DNA of 35,937 bases from Thiobacillus sp. (GCA_019911765.1 JAIOJU010000061.1:1-35937); one strand, 5' to 3'. Shown: positions 25,499-34,008, counted from the stretch's first letter. The notes: generated by a model not told the origin, from the letters alone. Numbers and translations: made by a program.

Positions 25499-26809
25499 TC
25501 AGGCGATCTGGTTCCGGCCGCGATGCTTGGCCAGATAGAGGCGTTGGTCGCACTCCGCGATCAGATTGTTCACAAGTTCGCTATCGATGAAGGAGGTCTT
25601 GTTGCCGCTGACTTCCAGCAGGCCGAAGCTGGCCTGCAAGGTCAGCTGTCCGGCACCGGTAGCCAAGGAATGCTCGGCTACCGCGCTGCGCAGCTTTTCC
25701 GCAACCTCCCATCCCTGCTGGTAACCGGTGGACGGCAGCATGAGCAAAAACTCATCTCCACCGAAGCGGAACATGAGATCGGACTGGCGCAGGCTGTTGC
25801 GGAGCGCATTCGCGAAATGCACGATGGCGCCATCGCCGACCGTATGGCCATGTCTGTCATTGATCTGCTTGAAGTGATCGACGTCACACATCAGCAGGCA
25901 GAAAGGCGTTTCTGTGGCACGCGATATCTCAAGCTGGTTGATCATCACCCGTTCCAGCGAGCGCCGGGTCAGGGCACCCGTCATCGGATCCTTGTTGTAA
26001 CTGATCATGATCACCATGCTGTTCAGCATGGATATCTCGTTGCCGAGGTCCAGCGAATAATTCTCGGCCTTCTTCATCAGGGCGTAGAGCGGCAGGCTGT
26101 CGCTTGCCAGTCCCACCATGCCGGCGATCTCGTCAACGACATGGTGCATGGCTGCATGGGTTTCGACCAGATGCATGTAATGGCTGCGGTCGCGCATGAG
26201 CTTGGCGCCCTCGCCATGCAGCCACTTGCCGAATTCGCATCGCTCGTGATGCGCCTCGGGCATGGCCGACCTGTCCCGTCCGGATACCGCGACCGTCAGC
26301 TGCTTGAGCCAGTCCAGATGCTTTTCAAAATGGATCAGCAGATTCTTCTCGGCCAGCGCGGAGATGTGGCGCAGGCGCACGTTGTTGCGATGGCCCAGCG
26401 TACCGAGGAAACCGGCGAGGTAGATTTTCGCCAGCGTATCCTCCAGCACGTCGAAGAAGGTCATGATCGCGCCGACGGCATTCATATTGCTGTCTCCGGC
26501 GGCCAGCCGGATCAGCAAGTCGCGCAGATGCGAAAGCTCGTGCGCGACGATCATGAAAGGCACGTTCTGTCCGCACATCCTCGTCATCAGTTCATGGCAG
26601 GCAGGGCTGTCATGATCGGCCAGCAACTGCTGCAGGCAATCAACGAGTTCCTCCTGCTCGAAACCGGGGCTGGTTCGGTGCTGCTCCAACTCCTCGATAT
26701 GCCAGGGCCCGACATACTGGTTGCGGGCCTGCCGGAAATACCGCCCCATATCCTGCCGAACGGACTCGGTGACAACCGATGCGAGTTCGTCGCCGGATAT
26801 GACGTTCAT
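25499..26809 (-). CDS. Diguanylate cyclase with a CZB (zinc-binding) sensor domain
   Basis: A 436-residue cytoplasmic protein with no membrane segment. Residues 1-155 are an unassigned helical N-terminal region. A CZB domain follows: His164 in HLDWLKQL, Cys191 in ERCEFGKWLHGEG, and histidines in THAAMHHVV (218-223), the H/C/H/H set that binds zinc in DgcZ. The C-terminal GGDEF domain has CDVDHFKQIND, an intact GGDEF at 350-354 and an allosteric I-site RQSD (341-344) five residues before it. It should therefore make c-di-GMP, be product-inhibited and respond to zinc or an oxidant such as HOCl, as reported for CZB proteins. It resembles E. coli DgcZ but has a longer N terminus. It sits between hom and thrC with 48- and 30-bp gaps; no strong Shine-Dalgarno precedes ATG 26809. 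Confidence 0.93.
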   Translation of the reverse strand: MNVISGDELASVVTESVRQDMGRYFRQARNQYVGPWHIEELEQHRTSPGFEQEELVDCLQQLLADHDSPACHELMTRMCGQNVPFMIVAHELSHLRDLLIRLAAGDSNMNAVGAIMTFFDVLEDTLAKIYLAGFLGTLGHRNNVRLRHISALAEKNLLIHFEKHLDWLKQLTVAVSGRDRSAMPEAHHERCEFGKWLHGEGAKLMRDRSHYMHLVETHAAMHHVVDEIAGMVGLASDSLPLYALMKKAENYSLDLGNEISMLNSMVIMISYNKDPMTGALTRRSLERVMINQLEISRATETPFCLLMCDVDHFKQINDRHGHTVGDGAIVHFANALRNSLRQSDLMFRFGGDEFLLMLPSTGYQQGWEVAEKLRSAVAEHSLATGAGQLTLQASFGLLEVSGNKTSFIDSELVNNLIAECDQRLYLAKHRGRNQIA

Positions 26810-26857
26810 GGTGCGGAACGAGGACGCGTCAGACCGAACGGTACGGGGTGGTTCATG

Positions 26858-28171
26858 TTATCTGGCAGCCAGTTCTTCGAGGCGGATGCGCATCACCTGC
26901 CCCGCCACGGCATCGAGCGCCTCGATCTTGGTGATCGCGGCGTTGATGTTCTTTTCCACCGTGATGTGGGTCAGCAGAATGATATTGACCTGCTCTTCGC
27001 CTTCGGCCGGCTCCTTCTGCACCATGGCGTCGATGGAGATGCTGCCGTCGGCCAGGATGCGGGTGATGTCGGCCAGCACGCCGGGGCGGTCGAAGGCGCG
27101 CAGGCGCAGGTAGTACGCGGTGCGCACCTCTTCCATCGGCAGGATCGGCGTATCCGACAGCTGATCCGGCTGGAATGCCAGATGCGGCACACGGTGGTGC
27201 GGGTCGGCGGTGTGCAGGCGCGTCACGTCGACCAGGTCGGCGACCACGGCAGAAGCGGTCGGCTCGGCGCCGGCACCGGCGCCGTAATACAGCGTCGGGC
27301 CGACGGCGTCGCCCTTCACCAGCACGGCGTTCATCGCGCCATCGACATTGGCGAGCAGGCGACGCTCCGGGATCAGTGTCGGGTGCACACGCAGCTCGAT
27401 GCCGTTCTCGGCACGGCGTGCGATGCCCAGCAGCTTGATGCGGTAGCCGAGTTCCTCGGCGTATTGCACGTCTTCGCGTGTAAGTTTCGAGATGCCCTCG
27501 GTGTAGGCGTGGTCGAACTGCATCGGGATGCCGAAGGCAATGGCCGACAGGATGGTGAGCTTGTGCGCGGCGTCGATGCCTTCGATGTCGAAGGTCGGGT
27601 CGGCTTCGGCATAGCCCAGTGCCTGCGCTTCCTTCAGCACGTCCGCGAAGGCCGCGCCCTTGTCGCGCATCTCGGTGAGGATGAAGTTGCTGGTGCCGTT
27701 GATGATGCCGGCCAGCCACTCGATGCGGTTGGCGGTAAGGCCTTCGCGCAGCGCCTTGATGATGGGGATACCACCCGCCACGGCAGCCTCGAACGCGACC
27801 ATCACGCCCTTGGCCTGGGCCGCGGCAAAGATCTCGTTGCCGTGCTTGGCCACCAGATGCTTGTTGGCGGTGACCACGTGCTTGCCGTTGGCAATCGCCT
27901 GCATCACCAGTTCCCTGGCCGGCTCAAGACCGCCGATCAGCTCGACCACGATATCGATTTCGGGATCATCCACGACATCGAACGGATTGGTCGACAAGGG
28001 CAGATCGCCTGCCATGGCCTTGGCTTTTTCCAGATTGCGCACCGCAGCGCGCACCACGCGGATTTCGCGACCAGCGCGACGGCTGATTTCTTCTGCATTG
28101 CGGCGCAACACGGTGAGCGTGCCGCCACCGACCGTTCCCAGGCCCAGCAGGCCGACATTGATGGGTTTCAT
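26858..28171 (-). CDS. hom: Homoserine dehydrogenase
   Basis: A 437-residue enzyme reducing aspartate-semialdehyde to homoserine for Thr/Met synthesis. The N-terminal NAD(P)-binding fold shows GLLGLGTVGGGT; the catalytic region has VTANKHLVAKHG (Lys104), GIINGTSNFILTEM and DIEGIDAAHKLTILSA; the C-terminal ACT domain (about residues 350-430, AYYLRLRAFDRPGVLADITR) suggests feedback control by threonine. It is monofunctional, without an aspartokinase. ATG 28171 has only a weak GAG upstream, and a T-tract after a long hairpin ends 17 nt before the ATG, so initiation and transcription here may be unusual (see the nested repeat). It is probably the first gene of hom-dgc-thrC-udg-gst-msrA. Confidence 0.97.
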   Translation of the reverse strand: MKPINVGLLGLGTVGGGTLTVLRRNAEEISRRAGREIRVVRAAVRNLEKAKAMAGDLPLSTNPFDVVDDPEIDIVVELIGGLEPARELVMQAIANGKHVVTANKHLVAKHGNEIFAAAQAKGVMVAFEAAVAGGIPIIKALREGLTANRIEWLAGIINGTSNFILTEMRDKGAAFADVLKEAQALGYAEADPTFDIEGIDAAHKLTILSAIAFGIPMQFDHAYTEGISKLTREDVQYAEELGYRIKLLGIARRAENGIELRVHPTLIPERRLLANVDGAMNAVLVKGDAVGPTLYYGAGAGAEPTASAVVADLVDVTRLHTADPHHRVPHLAFQPDQLSDTPILPMEEVRTAYYLRLRAFDRPGVLADITRILADGSISIDAMVQKEPAEGEEQVNIILLTHITVEKNINAAITKIEALDAVAGQVMRIRLEELAAR

Positions 28172-28273
28172 TTAAATAATCTCAGTCAAAAAAACTGTTA
28201 TCCGCGAAGGACGCGAAGAGACGCGAAGTAAATTCAAAACAAAAAAGACATACCTTGGAAATCTGTCTTTTAG

Positions 28274-28383
28274 GGAAGCGCTGAATAAGTTGGTTTGCTG
28301 TGTGGTTCGACAGGCTCACCACGAATGGAATCAATCACTTACCGTTCGTCCTGAGCTTGTCGAAGGACTTGTTCAGCGCTTCC
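28274..28383. mobile_element. 110-bp MITE-like element with TTAG target duplication
   Basis: Terminal inverted repeats of 17 bp (28274-28290, GGAAGCGCTGAATAAGT; 28367-28383) differ at one position. The element is flanked on both sides by TTAG (28270-28273 and 28384-28387), a 4-bp target duplication. It has no coding capacity. The GGAAG ends and the YTAR-type target fit mobilisation by an IS5-group transposase. It is inserted near the tip of the older palindrome at 28198-28424. Confidence 0.8.
28306..28364. repeat. Inner imperfect inverted repeat of the MITE
   Basis: Arms of 23 nt at 28306-28328 and 28342-28364 pair with four mismatches around a 13-nt loop; they contain TTCGACAGGCTCA and the related GAGCTTGTCGAA. 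I recognise this as a dispersed intergenic repeat common in proteobacteria (recollection only). It makes up most of the interior of the 110-bp element. Confidence 0.65.
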
Positions 28384-28437
28384 TTAGGGTTTTCTTCGTG
28401 CATCTTCGCGTCCTTCGCGGATAAAAAAACAAAAAAA

Positions 28438-29682
28438 TCAGCGATGTGAGCGCTGGCGGTCAAAGAACCGGCCCATGCGTTCAATCGCCTTGCTCAACTC
28501 TTCTTCATGCGGCAGGAACACGACGCGAATATGGTCAGGCGTCGGCCAGTTGAAGCCACTCCCCTGCACCACCAGTACCCGCTCTTCCTCCAGCAGCTTG
28601 AGGATGAACTTCTGGTCATCCTCGATCGGATACATCCTGGAGTCCATCCGCGGAAACAGGTACATCGCCGCCTTGGGTTTCACACAGCTGATACCGGGAA
28701 TCGAGGTCAGCAGGTCATGCGCCAGATCGCGCTGGCGGGCCAGCCGCCCGCCCGGCGCCACCAGATCGGTGATGCTTTGGTAGCCGCCCAATGCCGTCTG
28801 GATCCCGTACTGCCCCGGCACATTGGAACACAGCCGCATCGACGCCAGCATGTTGAGGCCTTCCAGATAATCCGAGGCGTGACGCTTGTCGCCCGACACG
28901 ATCAGCCAGCCCGAGCGATAGCCGCAGGCACGGTAATTCTTCGACAGGCCGTTGAAGGTCACGATCAGCACGTCGTCGGCCAGCGAAGCAACTGACGTGT
29001 GCGTCGCGCCGTCAAACAGCACCTTGTCATAGATTTCGTCGGCGTAAACAATCAGCTGGTTCTGCCGCGCGATTTCCAGAATGCCCAGCAGCAGATCGTC
29101 CGGATACAAGGCACCGGTGGGATTGTTCGGATTGATGATGACAATCGCCCGCGTGTGCGTCGTGATCTTGGAGCGGATATCGTCCAGGTCCGGCAGCCAG
29201 CCGGCACCTTCGTCGCAGATGTAGTGGCACGGCTTGCCGCCCGCCAGGCTCACTGCCGCCGTCCACAACGGGTAATCAGGCGCCGGCACCAGCACCTCGT
29301 CGCCGCTGTCCAGCAAGGCCTGCATCGCCATCACGATCAGTTCGGACACGCCGTTGCCGATGATGATGTCGTCGATCTGCACCCCGGCAATGCCCTTGCG
29401 CTGCGTTTCGTGCATGATCGCCTTGCGTGCCGAGAACAGTCCTTTCGAATCGCTGTAGCCCGATGCGTTGGGCAGGTTCAGGATCACGTCCTGCACGATT
29501 TCCTCGGGCGCCTCAAAGCCAAACGGAGCCGGGTTGCCGATGTTCAGCTTGATGATGCGCTGGCCGTCCTCTTCCATCTGCCGCGCGCGCGCCATCACCG
29601 GGCCACGGATGTCGTAGCAGACGTTATCGAGCTTGGACGATTTATTGATCGTGCGTAAACGTGGATTGTTCTCTGCCGTCAC
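28438..29682 (-). CDS. alaA: Alanine transaminase AlaA-type (glutamate-pyruvate aminotransferase)
   Basis: A class I/II PLP aminotransferase of 414 residues from GTG 29682; E. coli AlaA has 405. It makes alanine from pyruvate and glutamate. The sequence tracks AlaA closely: KSSKLDNVCYDIRGPV, IGNPAPFGFEAPEE, SGYSDSKGLFSARKAIM, VPAPDYPLWTAAVSL, INPNNPTGALY, YADEIYDK, and the PLP lysine in FNGLSKNYRACGYRSGW. The frame is open to 29772, but GTG 29682 has AGGAAG at a suitable distance, and upstream residues are not family-like. The gene ends 14 nt from the outer palindrome, which probably terminates it. It is divergent from the DUF498 gene. Confidence 0.93.
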   Translation of the reverse strand: MTAENNPRLRTINKSSKLDNVCYDIRGPVMARARQMEEDGQRIIKLNIGNPAPFGFEAPEEIVQDVILNLPNASGYSDSKGLFSARKAIMHETQRKGIAGVQIDDIIIGNGVSELIVMAMQALLDSGDEVLVPAPDYPLWTAAVSLAGGKPCHYICDEGAGWLPDLDDIRSKITTHTRAIVIINPNNPTGALYPDDLLLGILEIARQNQLIVYADEIYDKVLFDGATHTSVASLADDVLIVTFNGLSKNYRACGYRSGWLIVSGDKRHASDYLEGLNMLASMRLCSNVPGQYGIQTALGGYQSITDLVAPGGRLARQRDLAHDLLTSIPGISCVKPKAAMYLFPRMDSRMYPIEDDQKFILKLLEEERVLVVQGSGFNWPTPDHIRVVFLPHEEELSKAIERMGRFFDRQRSHR

Positions 29683-29839
29683 GGCGTTCTTCCTGGTCAA
29701 CCTGCACAAAACCAAAGCAAAACAAAGCCTTGGAAAACGGGCGATTTTACCGGAGGCGCGGGGCCCGGGCAAACGAAACCGGGCGGCCTGCGCCCATTCT
29801 GGCGCTCACGACCCTGACGGAATCTGCTAAGGTTTGCCC

Positions 29840-30247
29840 ATGAAACTGCATCTCAACACCTGCGCCAACCAGCGCCTGTTCACCGGCTACGGCGACGATC
29901 ACGTCCTCATCAACGGCCAGCGCCACGAATCCAGCCTGCTGCTGTCGCCACAAGGCGTCGAGGTCGCCCCCTGGGCCGGGCTGGGGTTTGATGCACTGAC
30001 CGCCGAGCATTTCGAATGGGTGGCGCTGCGGGAACTGGATATTTTGCTGCTGGGCACGGGTAACCGGCTGCGGTTTCCCCATCCTTCGCTGACGCGGGCC
30101 CTGGCGGACGCGCAGATCGGGCTGGAGGTGATGGATGTGGGGGCGTTGTGCCGCACCTATAACATCCTGGTTGCCGAGGGGCGGAGCGTGGGGGCGGCGG
30201 TGTTGATTGAGCCAGCCCCACGCGGTGAAAGCAATCAGGGCCTGTAG
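29840..30247 (+). CDS. Mth938-like (DUF498) domain protein of unknown function
   Basis: A 135-residue protein, the whole length covered by the Mth938/DUF498 fold. Typical segments are SSLLLSPQGVEVAPW, LLLGTGNRLRFPHPSLTRAL and IGLEVMDVGALCRTYNILVAEGRS cut at usual places. The family includes human NDUFAF3, an assembly factor for complex I; the bacterial role is not established. ATG 29840 has AAGG close upstream. It is divergent from alaA (157 bp between starts) and its 3' end overlaps the convergent cytochrome c gene by 13 bp. Confidence 0.88.
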   Translation: MKLHLNTCANQRLFTGYGDDHVLINGQRHESSLLLSPQGVEVAPWAGLGFDALTAEHFEWVALRELDILLLGTGNRLRFPHPSLTRALADAQIGLEVMDVGALCRTYNILVAEGRSVGAAVLIEPAPRGESNQGL

Positions 30248-30696
30248 CTGGCGTCATCAAGCTGGGACTTGTTGCCGAGTTCCTCGATCCGCTTTTTTTC
30301 TTCCTTGCGAATCTCGGCCATTAGCGCCGCATCCGGGTCCTGCCACGTGGCCCCTGAGCTGCGCGCCATCCAGGCAACAGCACGGGCAAACTCTTCCAGC
30401 GTGAGGTCCGGCTGCCCGCCACGGGGCGGCATCCCGCGCAAACCCACCCAGCCATGCGCCGTTACCACCGACTGGCCTTCGGCAATCAGCTCACGCCAAC
30501 GCTCCCCGTCTCCGGATTTTGGCGCATTGGCCACACCGGTGGAATGACAGGCGATGCACACGTTCTGATAGACCTGCTCACCGCTTTTCAAGGCAGAAGT
30601 GGCTGTCTGATCGAATGTGCCCACCACGGGGGGCTGACTGCAAGCGCCAAGTGCCAGGCTCAGTGCAGTCAAAACGACGAAAGAACGGTAACTCAT
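30235..30696 (-). CDS. Cytochrome c5-like lipoprotein (class I, monohaem)
   Basis: From ATG 30696 this is 153 residues, with AGGAG upstream and a lipoprotein signal starting here (lipobox LGAC, Cys19), so the protein should be anchored to a membrane on the periplasmic side. A single haem motif CIACHSTGVANAPKSGD (Cys47, Cys50, His51) and the axial methionine in GMPPRGGQPDLTLEEF fit cytochrome c5. After the haem domain comes a charged helical tail (IRKEEKKRIEELGNKSQ, about residues 125-145), which is unusual. Redox partners are not in the window. The longer frame to 30753 would run into the upstream gene. Its end overlaps the convergent DUF498 gene. Confidence 0.9.
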   Translation of the reverse strand: MSYRSFVVLTALSLALGACSQPPVVGTFDQTATSALKSGEQVYQNVCIACHSTGVANAPKSGDGERWRELIAEGQSVVTAHGWVGLRGMPPRGGQPDLTLEEFARAVAWMARSSGATWQDPDAALMAEIRKEEKKRIEELGNKSQLDDASYRP

Positions 30697-30742
30697 GTAA
30701 TGCTCGCTCCTGATCATGCAATGATTTACATCATCCTTTGAA

Positions 30743-31417
30743 TCAGCCTGCATTTGGCATCACCTGTTCAAAACTGGTGATCGCCGCAAACCCCTCGCAA
30801 TCCTTATGCGGCTGTTTCGAATCCGGATTGCACACCGCCAGCAATTGCGCGATCCCATACGCCTGCGCGCTTTTCAGCACCGGCAAGCTGTCATCGACAA
30901 ACAGTGTCCGTTGCCTGTCGAACGACTCGATTCCCTGCAGACCCTGCCAGAAATCCGGATGTTCCTTGGGCAGCCCAATTTGATGCGATGAAATCAGCGC
31001 ATCGAAATAGGCATCGATGCGGGTCTCGCGCATTTTCAGGTCAAGGCTTTTGGGGTGCGCATTGGTGACCATCACCACCCGCCGCCCCGACTCGCGCAAC
31101 GCCCCGAGGAACGCCGGAACGTCCGGACGCACGGCGATGAGGTGCACCACCTCTTCCTTCAGCTGCATGATGTCGAGCGCGAGTTCGCTGGCCCAGAAAT
31201 CCAGGCAATACCAGTTGAGGGTGCCGGCGTGGCGTTCGTAATGGGCAGTGAGGTGGGCACGCGCAGTGTCCGGCGCCAGGCTGTGATACTCGGCATAGCG
31301 GCGCGGCATGTGTTCCAGCCAGAAGTGGTTGTCGAAGTGCAGGTCGAGCAGGGTGCCATCCATGTCGAGCAGGACGGTGTCGACGTGTGACCAGTCAATC
31401 ACGGTGTTACCCGGCAT
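30743..31417 (-). CDS. yrfG: HAD-family GMP/IMP nucleotidase YrfG-like
   Basis: A 224-residue HAD hydrolase that starts (ATG 31417) just before the conserved DTVLLDMDGTLLDLHFDN, HAD motif I with the nucleophile Asp. Also present: TLNWYCLDFWASELALDI, VMVTNAHPKSL (motif II Thr), PKEHPDFW (motif III Lys) and TLFVDDSLPVL (motif IV acids). This order and TLNWYCLD are specific to the YrfG group, which dephosphorylates GMP and IMP in E. coli. It follows rpoS by 4 bp and so should be co-transcribed with it, an arrangement not found in E. coli, where yrfG is elsewhere. The frame extends to 31513 within rpoS; that part is rejected. Confidence 0.9.
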   Translation of the reverse strand: MPGNTVIDWSHVDTVLLDMDGTLLDLHFDNHFWLEHMPRRYAEYHSLAPDTARAHLTAHYERHAGTLNWYCLDFWASELALDIMQLKEEVVHLIAVRPDVPAFLGALRESGRRVVMVTNAHPKSLDLKMRETRIDAYFDALISSHQIGLPKEHPDFWQGLQGIESFDRQRTLFVDDSLPVLKSAQAYGIAQLLAVCNPDSKQPHKDCEGFAAITSFEQVMPNAG

Positions 31418-31421
31418 GGCT

Positions 31422-32378
31422 TCAGAACAGTTCGTCTTTCGATACGCCACGCCGCCGCAGCAGTTGTCGCAGGATGCGCAGTGACTCCATCTGGATCTGG
31501 CGCACGCGCTCACGCGTGACCTGCAATTCCAGCGCCAGGTCTTCGAGGGTGCAGGCTTCGCAGTTGTTCAGGCCAAAGCGGCGTTCAATCACCCAGCGCT
31601 GCTTGTCGTTGAGCTGGGTCAGCCATTCATGGACGTGATGCTCGATTTCCTCGAGCTGGAGCATTTCATCCGGCAGGTGGGCGTTGTCGTCGGCGATGGC
31701 CTCGCCCAGCGACAGGGTGGGATCGACATCCAGCGGCGCATCGAGCGAGGCAACGCGTTCATTGAGCTGCATGATGCGGCGCACGTCTTCGACCGGGTGG
31801 CCGGTCAGCGCAGCGATGTCATCGGAACTGGCGTCGGTCACCCCATGGGTTTCCAGATGGCGCTTGGCACGCAGGTAGATATTGAGTTCCTTGATGATAT
31901 GCACCGGCAGGCGGATGGTGCGCGACTGGTTCATGATCGCGCGCTCGATGTTCTGCCGGATCCACCAGGTGGCGTAGGTGGAAAAGCGGAAGCCGCGCTC
32001 GGGATCGAATTTTTCCAGCGCATGGATGAGGCCGAGATTGCCCTCCTCCACCAGATCGAGCAGGGTCAGCCCGCGATTGGCGTAATGCTTGGCGATGTTG
32101 ACCACCAGCCGCAGGTTGCGCTCGATCATGGTCTGACGCGCCTCGAAATCGCCCTTCACCGTGAGCCGGGCCAGCGCGGCTTCCTCTGCCGCAGTCAGCA
32201 GCGGCGCCTTGCCAATTTCATTGAGGTATAGCTGGGTGACGTCAACCTGCGATTCGCCCAGAATCGCGGAGGCAAGTTCCTCGCTGCTGTCTGCAGCATT
32301 TTCTGCCGCAGCCTGCTGTTCCGCTTCGGCATCTTCAGGCGTCAGGTCGTCCGATTCTTCCTTGGGTTGGCGGCTCAT
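31422..32378 (-). CDS. rpoS: RNA polymerase sigma factor RpoS
   Basis: A 318-residue stationary-phase/general stress sigma factor (E. coli 330). Regions in order: 1.2 ([18 protein letters not shown]), 2.1-2.4 ([58 protein letters not shown]), 3.0 ([12 protein letters not shown]) and 4.1-4.2 ([28 protein letters not shown]). It overlaps nlpD by ATGA, with GGAG 5 nt upstream inside nlpD. As in gammaproteobacteria, nlpD precedes it, and the main rpoS promoter is often inside nlpD; I did not identify one with confidence here. The N terminus is acidic and Ala/Glu-rich. Confidence 0.97.
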   Translation of the reverse strand: MSRQPKEESDDLTPEDAEAEQQAAAENAADSSEELASAILGESQVDVTQLYLNEIGKAPLLTAAEEAALARLTVKGDFEARQTMIERNLRLVVNIAKHYANRGLTLLDLVEEGNLGLIHALEKFDPERGFRFSTYATWWIRQNIERAIMNQSRTIRLPVHIIKELNIYLRAKRHLETHGVTDASSDDIAALTGHPVEDVRRIMQLNERVASLDAPLDVDPTLSLGEAIADDNAHLPDEMLQLEEIEHHVHEWLTQLNDKQRWVIERRFGLNNCEACTLEDLALELQVTRERVRQIQMESLRILRQLLRRRGVSKDELF

Positions 32379-33328
32379 GAGCGCTCCGGCAGGTAGTTCA
32401 GTGGATCAAGCGGTTTGCCATATCGGCGGATTTCAAAATGCAGCTTCACCCGGTCGGCGTCGCTGTCGCCCATCAAGGCAATTCTTTGTCCGGCGGTTAC
32501 GGTATCGCCTTCCTTCACCAGGATGGTTTCATTGTGCGCATAGGCCGACAGAAACTCGCCCGGGTGTTTGACGATCAGCAATCGACCATAACCTCGCAGA
32601 CCGCTGCCACTGTACACCACCTTGCCGGGGGCCACGGCTTTTACCGGTGCATTGCGTGCGCCGACAATATCGATGCCCTTGCCACCCGCAGCGCCAAAGC
32701 GTCCGAGCAGGGTGCCGTCCGTCGGCCACAGCCAGCTGCCAGCCGTCCCGGCCGCGGCGGGGGCCACAGGCGGGACGGGTGTCACCGCGGGTGTGGAAGT
32801 GGGCGTTACAACGGGTTTGATCGCAGGCGGGGCCACCGCGGCAACAACTGCCGGAGGATTCGTCACCTGTGCCCAATTGGCTGCGGAATACGGCAGCAAA
32901 ATCGCCTGCGGGGTGCTGACCAGCGCCGGATCGTCAAGCGGAATCGCGGTCGGTGCGTCCAGCGGGCGGGCGTTCAGCCCGGGTCCCATATCGAGCGGCT
33001 GGATTTCAACTGCGCCCGGTGGCGGCGTCAACCGCAGCACCTGATCGACGAGGATACGGTCCGCCGATTCAAGCTGGTTCCATCGGGCGATCTCGCGGTA
33101 ATCCAGATTATTGGCAAATGCGATGGCATACAGGGTATCGCCGCGCTGCACGGTGTGCAGGCCATTGGTGGAGGGGGCGATTTGCGCGGTCACAATCGGT
33201 GCGGAGCGAACTTGCGCTGCTGCGCGATCGCTCACCGGCGCCGGACCGTAGGCGGAACAGGCGGCCAGGCCCAGTAACGACAAGCTCAACCCGAGGTTTC
33301 TCATGCTCCGCCCGACGGCTGTCTCCAT
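32375..33328 (-). CDS. nlpD: NlpD-type lipoprotein: LysM plus degenerate LytM (M23) domain
   Basis: A 317-residue outer-membrane lipoprotein that activates periplasmic cell-wall amidases during division. The signal has lipobox LAAC; LysM follows ([20 protein letters not shown], about residues 58-100), then a long Pro/Ala/Thr/Val-rich linker (about 125-205) and a LytM domain. In LytM the zinc-site HxxxD is replaced ([11 protein letters not shown]), so it is a catalytically dead activator like E. coli NlpD. The ending [18 protein letters not shown] is typical. The ATG (33328-33326) overlaps the pcm stop as TGATG; an internal ATG at 33304 is an alternative. Confidence 0.94.
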   Translation of the reverse strand: METAVGRSMRNLGLSLSLLGLAACSAYGPAPVSDRAAAQVRSAPIVTAQIAPSTNGLHTVQRGDTLYAIAFANNLDYREIARWNQLESADRILVDQVLRLTPPPGAVEIQPLDMGPGLNARPLDAPTAIPLDDPALVSTPQAILLPYSAANWAQVTNPPAVVAAVAPPAIKPVVTPTSTPAVTPVPPVAPAAAGTAGSWLWPTDGTLLGRFGAAGGKGIDIVGARNAPVKAVAPGKVVYSGSGLRGYGRLLIVKHPGEFLSAYAHNETILVKEGDTVTAGQRIALMGDSDADRVKLHFEIRRYGKPLDPLNYLPERS

Positions 33329-34008
33329 CAAGCCACCCCCGGCAGCAGAGGAACAAACTTCACGCCTTCAAGCAGGCTTTCGCTATAGCTATCACCCTGG
33401 CGTTCCACCACGCACAAGGTTTGCGTGGCATTGCCGAGCGGCATCACCAGACGTCCGCCCTCTGCCAATTGCGGCAGCAGTGCCTGCGGCACCTCACCAA
33501 ACGCGGCTGCGATCACGATGGCATCGAACGGGGCAAAATCCTGTGCGCCTGAAATGCCATCACCATGCTTGGGCTTGACGTTGTTGATCCGCAACTGGCG
33601 CAGGCGCGGGCGCGTTTTGCCGACCAGCGCAGCGATGCGCTCCATCGACACCACTTCGCGTGCCAGCTTGCCCAGCACCGCAGCCTGATAGCCGCAACCC
33701 AGGCCGATTTCCAGTACGCGGCCGAGGTCACGGCCATTGCCGTTCTCGCCATGGCGCGCAAGTTCAGCCATGCGCGCCACGATGTAGGGATTGGAAATCG
33801 TCTGCCCGAAGCCAATCGGCAACGCCGTATCTTCATAGGCACGCGATTCCAGCGCCTGATCGACGAACAGATGGCGCGGCACGTCGCCCATGGCAGCCAG
33901 CACGATGGCATCCTTGATCCCCTGCTCACGCAGGCGCTCGACCATGCGGCCGCGCGTGCGGGCCGAGGTCATGCCGATGCCGGCGCGCGAGTTCAGGGTT
34001 TCAGCCAT
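33328..34008 (-). CDS. pcm: Protein-L-isoaspartate O-methyltransferase
   Basis: About 226 residues from ATG 34008. It methylates isoaspartyl residues in aged proteins to allow their repair. Features: [18 protein letters not shown] (substrate region), SAM motif [21 protein letters not shown] (motif Post-I), [15 protein letters not shown], and C-terminal LCVVERQG with FVPLLPGVA. The start is uncertain: ATG 34008 overlaps the surE end by 16 bp with GGA upstream, while ATG 33972 fits the length of E. coli Pcm (208 residues) but has no ribosome-binding site. It is the second gene of surE-pcm-nlpD-rpoS. Confidence 0.95.
   Translation of the reverse strand: MAETLNSRAGIGMTSARTRGRMVERLREQGIKDAIVLAAMGDVPRHLFVDQALESRAYEDTALPIGFGQTISNPYIVARMAELARHGENGNGRDLGRVLEIGLGCGYQAAVLGKLAREVVSMERIAALVGKTRPRLRQLRINNVKPKHGDGISGAQDFAPFDAIVIAAAFGEVPQALLPQLAEGGRLVMPLGNATQTLCVVERQGDSYSESLLEGVKFVPLLPGVA

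Larger units (their letters stand above)
28198..28424. repeat. Outer palindromic repeat with terminator-like end, between alaA and hom
   Basis: Perfect 22-bp inverted arms lie at 28198-28219 and 28403-28424 (start TTATCCGCGAAGG). Inside the left half a second dyad AAAAGACA / TGTCTTTT (28243-28250, 28264-28271) forms the inner stem. Removing the MITE insert and one TTAG leaves an ancestral palindrome of about 113 bp. On the minus strand the second arm is followed by CAG and seven T (28194-28188), so it could act as a terminator for alaA transcripts or an attenuator in front of hom. Repeats of this GCGAAGGACGCGAAG kind are scattered in betaproteobacterial genomes (recollection, not checked). 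Confidence 0.8.

Noticed and set aside
23864-28231. 1455-codon open frame on the plus strand
   Set aside because: It runs antisense through the UDG-family gene, thrC, the diguanylate cyclase and hom, all with clear motifs, and even crosses the gaps between them. No domain is visible; it is a codon-bias artefact.
30721-30734. FNR/Anr-like palindrome ATGAT-TTAC-ATCAT upstream of the cytochrome c gene
   Set aside because: Only four of five bases match in each half-site, and its centre is about 31 bp before the start codon, too close for the usual activation geometry. A chance dyad is equally likely.
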